Positions 45,900-52,058 of a stretch of DNA of 52,058 nucleotides are shown piece after piece. The notes under the pieces were generated by a model that made no database searches, was not told where the DNA came from, and was given only the letters and a program-made list of their open reading frames with translations. Every line of letters begins with the position of its first letter. The stretch's first letter is position 1. The stretch comes from Candidatus Poribacteria bacterium. Lineage in GTDB: Bacteria > Poribacteria > WGA-4E > WGA-3G. The stretch spans positions 1 to 52,058 of the forward strand of contig PYIY01000117.1 of NCBI GenBank assembly GCA_003635195.1, read 5' to 3'. Made by a program: the position numbers and the translations under genes.

Positions 45900-48503
45900 T
45901 CATTTTACCACACAAAATTTTCCGGTACTTTGGAAACCGTTTCCATCGGTTGCTCGGAAGAAGTAGAGTCCGGTGCAGACCATTTCCCCGCGTGCGTTTG
46001 TGCAATCCCATTCGGATGCCTTGTCAAGTACCTTAATTAAGTTCCCAAAAGCGTCGTAGATTTCAACGGTTAAGCCTTTTGGATAGAACGATAAGTGTTT
46101 GCCTTGTCCAGCGTAAAGCGGGTTAGGCGCGACTGTGACATTTCGATTCGTACTGTTCGCGATATAGTTGAAGGTTTGTCCTTGCCAGATGCGGGTGCCT
46201 GTTGCGCCAGCTGGGGTCTGTCCGCGAATTTTATAGAGATAGGTCCCTGTCGGTGGAAACCCATTGGTGCGGAGTGTTCCGATCCATTTTGTTTCGGTTT
46301 CCTGGGTTAAAAAGATGGTATAACTCTCTTTATTCGGGCTTTCTACTGTTAGGTGTGGCGCGCCTTGTAGCGGTTGCGTGCTTTGTACCTCGACTTGCCA
46401 CGCCCCGGTGCCTTGTGGTTGTGTATGAACAAAGAAAGCCGGTGCTCCATTCGCGGTGTCAAATGTTGGTATAATGCCGTTTGGCGCGATGCTCGGTGTG
46501 CCCATAATCCCGATTGCGTTAACAGGTACAACAGCATAATAATAGTGGGTATTTTCTGGATCAAAGAATATGCTATTAACAACATCCTGAAAGACAGTGG
46601 TGTCTTCAAACCGAGTTTGCGTGATGTCCACACGTCCGACGATCTCTATATCGTCTTCAGGGATACCATTACCATCTCGATCAGCGGCAGCGCGGACCTC
46701 ATCGGGATTTTGAAAAGGTTGTGGGACATCCGTCTCACTTTGTAAGACATAGCGTTTTCTCACGATTGCCACGTTCTGTATATCAGTCGAGTTATTAACA
46801 TTCCACGTCACGATGGGTCCATGACTGCCTTGTGTGACCTGTACGTTGGCAAGCGTTCCTGTCGGTGGCGTACCTGCCGTATAACTGACAGTCCCGCCGA
46901 AAGTTCCACCCGGAATTATAACCTGTTCAACATCAGGATGCATATTGATAAGGATAAGCGTAATCTCCTGAATATCTCCGCCGAAATCTTTGAACGTCAT
47001 CTGTGCCTCTTGGGAACGTTGATAGGTAAACACCTCTTGGATTTCGGTGGTCCCGTCCCCTTTTCTGACGATAAACTTGGCAGCCCATCCGCGCAACCCG
47101 GTAAATGTGTGTCGGTCTAATTCCGTCTGAATTCTTGTTCGGTCAGTTTGTGTCAGTTTACTCATATCTATAGGTGCGAGGTCCGCCCCATCAATTTTGA
47201 TTGCAAACTCTGGCATAACCCGTGCGGGTCGGAAGACAATATACCTTGATGCGAAATGCTCAGGCATGGATTCAGAATCGAAGTCGGTGCGAATTGGATA
47301 ACTGGTGTGGACATCATTTGGGTGAATAGCGACGGGCGGAAAACGATGTGCAAATTTATATCCGGGCATGTCGGTTGCGGTATTGGCGCGGTTGTGCGTG
47401 AAATAATTCCATACTGTGAAGGTCTTGAACGCCTCGGCGAGGGTAGTGCCGTTGTCGGTAAACACATCGTAAAAGTTTCCCATCTCGCGATAACTTCCAT
47501 CGGTAGTATTTCCATAAAATTGTCGGACAATATCGTATCCGAACCGTTCTGCCATATATAACGTCCAGATAACGGAACCGTACTCGTGGTCGCCGATGCG
47601 ACTTTCAAGTGATATGTCGGGAATGAGAAACCAGCGGCGGAGCTGATGGATGTAATAGTTATAGGAATCGGTTTCGTTAGGTTCATCGGGGTCGGGGAGT
47701 GTATCGCCATCGTCAATACGTCCACCGTCGTAAGTCATGATTTCTATCCAAGTTGCGGAGGCTTCCATGAACCATATCGGCATATAGGCGTTGTAGCCGA
47801 ACTGGACTCCGTGGAGGAATTCGTGTGTGCAGGTTGTTTCAAGATAACGGATTCCCTCGGCTTTGCCGACGTAATCGTAGATACGGGAGTTAATCATGAA
47901 ATAGGGTGCGACGGTTAGTGCTGTGGATAAGACGCGCCCTTCAAACCAATCCGCTGTAGTGATGCCCAGTGCGGGAAATGTGAAAAGATAGACATCATAT
48001 TTATGATTGCCGCCGTTCTGCGCTGCCCAGAAATCAATATAGGGGATCTTAAATCCCATCAGGTCGATTTGGACGTGGTAGGCGCGTTCCATTGCATCTG
48101 CACAGAGGTCCACATAATCAGGCACGCCGTTACGCGGGTGAAAATCTTGAAGCGGAGGCGCGTGCGGTCCGACACGCGTGTAATGGAGTCTGAAGTGCGG
48201 TGTATTAAACTTTTCTGGTAATTCTATCTCGCCGAAGAAGCTGCCGGGGAGTCCGGGTCGTAGGAAAATCGGCTTGAGTTCCTGCCGATATATTGCAGGT
48301 AAGTTGTGCCAATTCTTGGCGAGAGTGACAAAACTGTCGGTTACGCATTCCGTTATTTCATTTTGGGTGTATTGGGATTTAAGGTTGGTGAACTTCCGAG
48401 CGGTTTGAATTGCGCTTTGAAGTTCGGGATCCGGTGGTAATGCGTGTGTAAAAGACAAGCATACGATAAAGAAGACGATAGTAATAATAAGTGCTAATTT
48501 CAT
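45900..48503 (-). CDS. Exported MXAN_6640-like metalloprotease with FlgD-like C-terminal domain
   Basis: This 867-residue protein has a signal peptide (1-21), a long N-terminal catalytic region with the zinc motif HEFLH (near 227-231, in CTHEFLHGVQFGYN) and MEASATW downstream, then beta-sandwich/fibronectin-like regions (about 550-700), and an end domain of FlgD type (TVAPNPLYAG, VEIYDAFGNLI, GLYFFRATDGNG). The last is typical of secreted proteins in these genomes and may be a sorting or attachment domain. Ending in TGA that overlaps ATGATG of the next frame. The peptide substrate is not known. Confidence 0.85.
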   Translation of the reverse strand: MKLALIITIVFFIVCLSFTHALPPDPELQSAIQTARKFTNLKSQYTQNEITECVTDSFVTLAKNWHNLPAIYRQELKPIFLRPGLPGSFFGEIELPEKFNTPHFRLHYTRVGPHAPPLQDFHPRNGVPDYVDLCADAMERAYHVQIDLMGFKIPYIDFWAAQNGGNHKYDVYLFTFPALGITTADWFEGRVLSTALTVAPYFMINSRIYDYVGKAEGIRYLETTCTHEFLHGVQFGYNAYMPIWFMEASATWIEIMTYDGGRIDDGDTLPDPDEPNETDSYNYYIHQLRRWFLIPDISLESRIGDHEYGSVIWTLYMAERFGYDIVRQFYGNTTDGSYREMGNFYDVFTDNGTTLAEAFKTFTVWNYFTHNRANTATDMPGYKFAHRFPPVAIHPNDVHTSYPIRTDFDSESMPEHFASRYIVFRPARVMPEFAIKIDGADLAPIDMSKLTQTDRTRIQTELDRHTFTGLRGWAAKFIVRKGDGTTEIQEVFTYQRSQEAQMTFKDFGGDIQEITLILINMHPDVEQVIIPGGTFGGTVSYTAGTPPTGTLANVQVTQGSHGPIVTWNVNNSTDIQNVAIVRKRYVLQSETDVPQPFQNPDEVRAAADRDGNGIPEDDIEIVGRVDITQTRFEDTTVFQDVVNSIFFDPENTHYYYAVVPVNAIGIMGTPSIAPNGIIPTFDTANGAPAFFVHTQPQGTGAWQVEVQSTQPLQGAPHLTVESPNKESYTIFLTQETETKWIGTLRTNGFPPTGTYLYKIRGQTPAGATGTRIWQGQTFNYIANSTNRNVTVAPNPLYAGQGKHLSFYPKGLTVEIYDAFGNLIKVLDKASEWDCTNARGEMVCTGLYFFRATDGNGFQSTGKFCVVK

Positions 48504-48511
48504 ATTTTTTA

Positions 48512-48596
48512 ATAGTTATCGGTTATCGGTCGTCAGTTTTCAGTTAACAAGAAAGGCCTGACATCCATCGGAACCTTCCTTAACTGACAACTGCTC
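48512..48596. repeat. AAGAG-core hairpin repeat, copy G (degenerate)
   Basis: Left arm: GTTATCGGTTATCGG words; core AACAAGAAAGG; right arm: CCTTCCTTAACTGACAACTG. Lies just before the metalloprotease gene start, on the minus strand, and touches the end of the flavin oxidoreductase gene. Confidence 0.4.
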
Positions 48597-49134
48597 AAGA
48601 GAAACGGGTGGGTTTTCCATCAAGGCTGGTATGGTTGGTTTCTTTCCAATACGCCTCGACACCTTCTTCGCCCTTTTTGATCGCCCAAGCGTTTAATTGC
48701 TCTCTTTCACCGACATAATCGTAAAGCGGGACAGCCATTCCACATGAAGTTTGCACGAGGTCAATGGTGAGATCAAAGATTTGTCTGGCACCCGGCAGTG
48801 GCGTGAACAGTGGGAAGAGCAGCTGCCATTCAGCATCGTTTTTGTGGATAGCTTTTGCGGTGCCGTAGAGGCGGAGGATTAAGGGGTTATCCTCAAATGC
48901 GGTAAACATAAGGGTCATGCGTGGGTTTTCTTGAACGTGTGCGGCGGTTTCATTTCCGCTTCCGGTTACGTTTAACCAAGCGACACGGTTCGCGTCAAGA
49001 ACGCGCAAGGAATCCATACCCTTTGGAGATAGATTGATTCTACTGTCGGCAGTTGCGGTTGCAACAAAAAATATTTTTTGGTCTTCAATAAATTGCTGTA
49101 GTTTAGGTGAGATTTGCTTGTATAGTTTTGCCAT
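48595..49134 (-). CDS. Pyridoxamine 5'-phosphate oxidase-like flavin protein
   Basis: This 179-residue protein has the split-barrel FMN-binding fold: ISPKLQQFIEDQKIFFVATA, INLSPKGMDSLRVLD, VAWLNVTGSGNETAAHV, MTLMFTAFEDNPLILRLYG and ending with a helical QTSCGMAVPLYDYVG. The family reduces or oxidises small substrates with FMN; many members use F420 or bind heme. It is cytoplasmic. Start at ATG 49134. It sits alone between secreted proteins, and no pathway is implied. Confidence 0.9.
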   Translation of the reverse strand: MAKLYKQISPKLQQFIEDQKIFFVATATADSRINLSPKGMDSLRVLDANRVAWLNVTGSGNETAAHVQENPRMTLMFTAFEDNPLILRLYGTAKAIHKNDAEWQLLFPLFTPLPGARQIFDLTIDLVQTSCGMAVPLYDYVGEREQLNAWAIKKGEEGVEAYWKETNHTSLDGKPTRFS

Positions 49135-49166
49135 CGTATTTAATTACTCCTTAACTTAAAACGACC

Positions 49167-49826
49167 TTAGTCTTCACTTTTGAGTGCTGCCCAAGTTATT
49201 GCCAACTTATTTGAAGGGTTAACCGCTTGTGGCTCAGCACCTTCAATGTCGCTTACAAATTCACCTTCGTAGAGACGGATATGATCGAGCCAGACATCGA
49301 CTTTCTCTGCGCCCATGATAATACCAGCGCGTGTATTGACATCATCTGCTGTCATTTTGAAGGTGATGAAGAATTCCTTCCATTCTTCGGTCAAATTAAT
49401 TGTTTTTCTGGCGTATTCATTCCACGGGGCACCTTGATGAAGAATACGCATGACGACGCTTCTCGGCTTTTCACTTTTCGCCCACAAGTTGTAAGTATAG
49501 GTGGCGCCTTTCTCCAACGTGAAGGGTTGCTGATAGAATTGGATGTGCCATAACGCGCCTGCTTTACTAATTTTGACATAGACGGCGTTTTTTCCGGCGA
49601 TGGGTTCGGCTTTTTTGCCTTCGGTTTGGAAGAGGGCGGCAGCATCGGCATGTGTCCAATGGTGCCACCCTTCAAGATTGAGGTCGAAATCGCCGTTTTT
49701 GAGGATATTTTCCGGAGGTTTCTCGGCATAAGCAAGCGTTGCACACCCGAACAATCCTACCAATACAAGTGAACAGATGTAAATCAAAAGTTTCTTAGTT
49801 GTGTTCACTTTCGCCTTCTCTGCCAT
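49167..49826 (-). CDS. Exported carbohydrate-binding-like protein
   Basis: The supported start is ATG 49826; a longer frame from 49910 reads through the repeat tail of the upstream gene. The 219-residue product has a signal (LLIYICSLVLVGLFGCATLAYA) that could be a lipoprotein (LFGC) or cleaved after AYA. The body is a CBM_4_9-like jelly roll: ILKNGDFDLNLEGWHHW, AVYVKISKAG, YTYNLWAKSEKPRSV, and VWLDHIRLYEGEF. These modules bind polysaccharides. Its first 32 bp overlap the previous gene in another frame, suggesting coupling. It follows one of three tandem paralogous lipoproteins. Confidence 0.75.
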   Translation of the reverse strand: MAEKAKVNTTKKLLIYICSLVLVGLFGCATLAYAEKPPENILKNGDFDLNLEGWHHWTHADAAALFQTEGKKAEPIAGKNAVYVKISKAGALWHIQFYQQPFTLEKGATYTYNLWAKSEKPRSVVMRILHQGAPWNEYARKTINLTEEWKEFFITFKMTADDVNTRAGIIMGAEKVDVWLDHIRLYEGEFVSDIEGAEPQAVNPSNKLAITWAALKSED

Positions 49827-50304
49827 GCTCACCACCTTCTTCTCCACGACCATGTTCACCTTCTCCCTCTTTGCCATGCTCACCACCTTCTCCTTCATGA
49901 CTATGTTCACTCTCTCCGACTTCAGGATGTGCGGTCCATCCGTCGAAGTTCGTGCTTGTCGCAGCGAGTAAGATTTCTCTTTTTTCGCCGGGAGCGAGGT
50001 CGCCAGGGGTTGTTGGACCGAGTTCTTTTCCGTTCGATAAGTGGACTTCGACGCGAACCTGCTTTAACGCTTCATTTGTGGTGTTTTCCACAGTCCCCTT
50101 GAAGGAGTTGTCCTGTGCGTCGTAAGTTAAGATGAGTCGGGCTCCGTTCCGGACCCGGTCATAAGTTTCGTTGAGTGCCAGTTCGGCACCGGATTCTTCT
50201 CCATCTTCACTCTGGGATGGCGTGTTCTTCTTTGAACAACCGATCATAACGATGCTTATTAACACAACAATAATTGCGCCGAGAATTACATTGATTTGAT
50301 TCAT
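49795..50304 (-). CDS. Lipoprotein with FxLYD-like domain and Gly/Glu/His tail, paralogue 1
   Basis: This 169-residue lipoprotein has lipobox IGC (Cys23). A beta-sandwich region of about 75 residues (SFKGTVENTTNEALKQVRVEVHL, LAPGEKREILL, GWTAHPEVGE) resembles FxLYD-type domains, followed by a tail of repeated GEHG, EGE and HGRE words that may bind metal. It is one of three similar genes (also 50510 and 51212). Its end overlaps the next gene by 32 bp. Start ATG 50304. Confidence 0.8.
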   Translation of the reverse strand: MNQINVILGAIIVVLISIVMIGCSKKNTPSQSEDGEESGAELALNETYDRVRNGARLILTYDAQDNSFKGTVENTTNEALKQVRVEVHLSNGKELGPTTPGDLAPGEKREILLAATSTNFDGWTAHPEVGESEHSHEGEGGEHGKEGEGEHGRGEEGGEHGREGESEHN

Positions 50305-50421
50305 GGAGTGCCTACCCTATCTAAAAATTATTTTTTTTCGTGTTATAGTAAGGTTTATTTTTTTTACAAGAAAAGACATATCAAAGACACGGAAATTGTA
50401 ACGTAAAAAGAGGTAAGGTGT

Positions 50422-50455
50422 CAAGAAAAAAGGGAGCAATTGGTGTATTGCTCCC
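50422..50455 (-). terminator. Rho-independent terminator after paralogue 2
   Basis: On the minus strand GGGAGCAAT and ATTGCTCCC form a 9-bp stem with a 6-nt loop, followed by TTTTTTCTTG. Confidence 0.85.
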
Positions 50456-50509
50456 TTGCAGGCATCTGCTAACAGCGCCCTCGGTTGCATCAGGTCTGAA
50501 TTGGTTGGC

Positions 50510-51040
50510 TTAATTGCCGCCGCCTTCAGCACCTTCACCGCCTTGGCCGCCATGTTCACTGCCGCCTTCGCCACCACCTTCACCGCCAGCGGCTTCGGCA
50601 CCACCTTCACCACCGCTCCCAGTGCTGGGACCGACTTCGGGGTGTGCTACCCACTCGGTAAAGGATTGGCCCATGGCTGGAAGTGTGATGGCGTACGATT
50701 CACCTGGCATAAGGTCAACGTTCGGTGTTGGACCGAGTTCATCAACGGTGACCGGACCGTCATACAAATGAACTTCGACGCGAACTTGCGTTAAAATCGC
50801 AGCAGTCGTATTTGTAACAGTGCCTGTAAAGGCATCGGTCATCGCATCATAGGATATAATCAGATGCGCACCGTTTCGGATATTGTCGTATGTGTCGGTA
50901 AGACCGTATCGGACTGACGACTCTTCGTCATCCATTGGTACGGTAGCTATTGGCTGCTGCGTTGCCCGATCACAACCGATAATCGCCGTTGCCATCAATA
51001 TGGCAACCAGTAGGGTGAGGGTTCCAAAATTGCGTTTCAT
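50510..51040 (-). CDS. Lipoprotein with FxLYD-like domain and Gly-rich tail, paralogue 2
   Basis: This 176-residue lipoprotein starts at ATG 51040 after AAAGGAGCAAACTC; a longer frame has no site. Lipobox is IIGC (Cys23 area). The domain has AFTGTVTNTTAAILTQVRVE, then LGPTPNVDLMPGE and EWVAHPEVGPSTGSGG, then a GGEGG/SEHGGQ tail. It is a close relative of paralogue 3, sharing the PEVGPSTGSGG joint, and is followed by its own terminator. Confidence 0.8.
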   Translation of the reverse strand: MKRNFGTLTLLVAILMATAIIGCDRATQQPIATVPMDDEESSVRYGLTDTYDNIRNGAHLIISYDAMTDAFTGTVTNTTAAILTQVRVEVHLYDGPVTVDELGPTPNVDLMPGESYAITLPAMGQSFTEWVAHPEVGPSTGSGGEGGAEAAGGEGGGEGGSEHGGQGGEGAEGGGN

Positions 51041-51124
51041 GAGTTTGCTCCTTTCTAAAAGCATGAATTGTATGAATTGTATGAATTGATGAAAAATAAA
51101 ATGTAATCTACTATCGTTTGCCCT

Positions 51125-51157
51125 GTAGCAAAGCGAGCAATTTAGTATATTGCTCGC
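51125..51157 (-). terminator. Terminator-like hairpin after paralogue 3
   Basis: GCGAGCAAT and ATTGCTCGC form a 9-bp stem with a 7-nt loop, followed only by TTTGC. The sequence between it and the stop codon is related to that after paralogue 2. Confidence 0.6.
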
Positions 51158-51211
51158 TTGAAGGCATCCGCTAACAGCGTCCTCGGTTGCCTCAGTGCTG
51201 AAGTGTTTGGC

Positions 51212-51751
51212 TTAACCACCGCCGCCACCTGCGCCGTGTTCACCGCCGCCTTCACCACCGCCGCCTTCACCACCGTGTTCACCGCCGCCTTCACCACCGC
51301 TCCCAGTGCTGGGACCGACTTCGGGGTGTGCTACCCACATGTCAAAGGGTTCGTCTATTGCCACCAGTTCAATCGGTATTTTTTCACCGGGGGCAAGGTC
51401 TCTTGGCGGGGTTGGACCGAGTTCTGGATCCGTTGGATCGGGGCCTTGGCTGTTGAATAGGTGAATTTCGACGCGAACTTGCTGTAAAATCGCATTTGTC
51501 GTATTTTCAACAGTCCCTTTAAAGGTATTAGTGGCTTTATCATAAGCCATAATTAGACGTGCCCCTTTTCGGGTATGATCATACGTCTCGGCCAGAGTGA
51601 GTTGATTTGCCGACTCTTCGTCACTGCCACCAGCAGCGACTGGATTTTCGCCTGTCTCAGATGTCTCATCGTCTCTTGTGCATCCGGTAATACCGGCTAT
51701 CAATATCAGCGTAAAAGCGATTGCTGTGAGAATTCTCAAATGGCTATTCAT
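51212..51751 (-). CDS. Lipoprotein with FxLYD-like domain and Gly/His tail, paralogue 3
   Basis: This 179-residue lipoprotein has lipobox ITGC (Cys24), an acidic linker, the shared domain (FKGTVENTTNAILQQVRVEIHL, LGPTPPRDLAPGEKIPI, MWVAHPEVGPSTGSGG) and a tail of GEGG/GEHGGEGGGG repeats. The Gly tail with His and Glu may bind metal ions or surface partners; no function is known. It is the first of three tandem paralogues, each with its own start. Confidence 0.8.
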   Translation of the reverse strand: MNSHLRILTAIAFTLILIAGITGCTRDDETSETGENPVAAGGSDEESANQLTLAETYDHTRKGARLIMAYDKATNTFKGTVENTTNAILQQVRVEIHLFNSQGPDPTDPELGPTPPRDLAPGEKIPIELVAIDEPFDMWVAHPEVGPSTGSGGEGGGEHGGEGGGGEGGGEHGAGGGGG

Positions 51752-52058
51752 GGTATGTTCCCTTCTTTTTTCAACTTACGCACATTCTTCGTATTTGTTG
51801 ACGAAGTTTGAAACCTTATATCAAATTTGGTGTGCGTTCCAATTGTGTTTGAAAATATAAGTTGTATGAAGTAATATAATCTATCTGCTAAAGGATAGTA
51901 TTGTAATCTTCATCCGATTGATTTATCCGTTCAACGATGTCTTAATAAATTTGGTTTACATCATTTTCATAAATCATCTTCTGTATCAGTTCCTAATCTA
52001 CATCCGGCACGCGAAAACATTGTGCTAACGGCTTCTGATACTAATCTGCTGGAACGCT
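51752..52058. other. Gene-free end of window
   Basis: AT-rich sequence upstream of paralogue 3 that probably contains its promoter. A frame is open from about 51,898 to the edge without a start codon. Nothing recognisable. Confidence 0.4.

Noticed and set aside
49827..49910. Longer start at 49910 for the carbohydrate-binding-like protein
   Set aside because: Those residues are the upstream gene's tail repeats read in another frame; a normal signal peptide begins after ATG 49826.

Overview
The window looks like a chromosomal segment from a Candidatus Poribacteria-like or planctomycete-like bacterium. This is inferred from gene content only: a DUF1549/DUF1553 cytochrome protein next to a DUF1501 protein, a planctomycete-type cytochrome domain fused to WD40 repeats, two formylglycine-type sulfatases, WD40 and YCF48-like propeller proteins, a DUF4159 protein, and a secreted MXAN_6640-like metalloprotease with a FlgD-like C-terminus. 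No rRNA, tRNA or CRISPR array was seen. TGA ends ordinary genes here, so the genetic code is standard.

Layout. Positions 1-9.4 kb are mostly minus strand: the start of a DUF1501 protein, the DUF1549/DUF1553 protein, a WD40 protein, a glutamine-amidotransferase-like exported protein, a beta-class DNA methyltransferase, a sulfatase, a coiled-coil membrane protein, and a cytochrome-WD40 protein. Its reading frame continues through an in-frame TGA into a complete heavy-metal-associated (HMA) domain. From 9.6 to 15.8 kb on the plus strand lie a YceI protein, an integral membrane protein and a 1364-residue lipoprotein made of about 28 YCF48/BNR-like repeats. From 15.8 to 27.5 kb is an accessory region: a C5 methyltransferase with a truncated HaeII-like nuclease, a VWA protein followed by a SNF2-SWIM helicase, a 1128-residue helicase-like protein, a formylglycine-generating-enzyme remnant, a Dam-type methyltransferase, a MITE-like repeat, a second sulfatase, and a GxxExxY gene bracketed by inverted repeats. 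From 27.6 to 36.2 kb are metabolic genes (enolase-superfamily enzyme, lysA, esterase, purB) and exported proteins. From 36.4 to 43.7 kb is a five-gene co-directional cluster of two substrate-binding/OmpA proteins, a VWA protein, a membrane coiled-coil protein and a 602-residue protein. From 43.7 to 52 kb is a minus-strand run: an FAD oxidoreductase, a lipoprotein, the metalloprotease, a flavin oxidoreductase, a carbohydrate-binding-like protein and three paralogous lipoproteins with Gly/Glu/His tails.

The most notable observation is the in-frame TGA in the metal-binding motif of the HMA domain (GMT-UGA-GAC instead of GMTCxxC). The frame after it encodes a whole HMA domain up to a TAG. Immediately after the TGA is a 7-bp hairpin with a GGG loop, placed as expected for a bacterial SECIS element. 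This suggests a selenocysteine-containing cytochrome-WD40-HMA protein. The second candidate system is the 36.4-43.7 kb cluster, which may form an envelope-spanning sensor or remodelling assembly of unknown purpose.

Intergenic regions carry recurrent structures: seven copies of a hairpin family with an AAGAG/CTCTT core and low-complexity arms, two copies of a small covarying hairpin followed by TCCTACAA, a MITE-like palindrome, and 10-nt-periodic GATT repeats around the GxxExxY gene.
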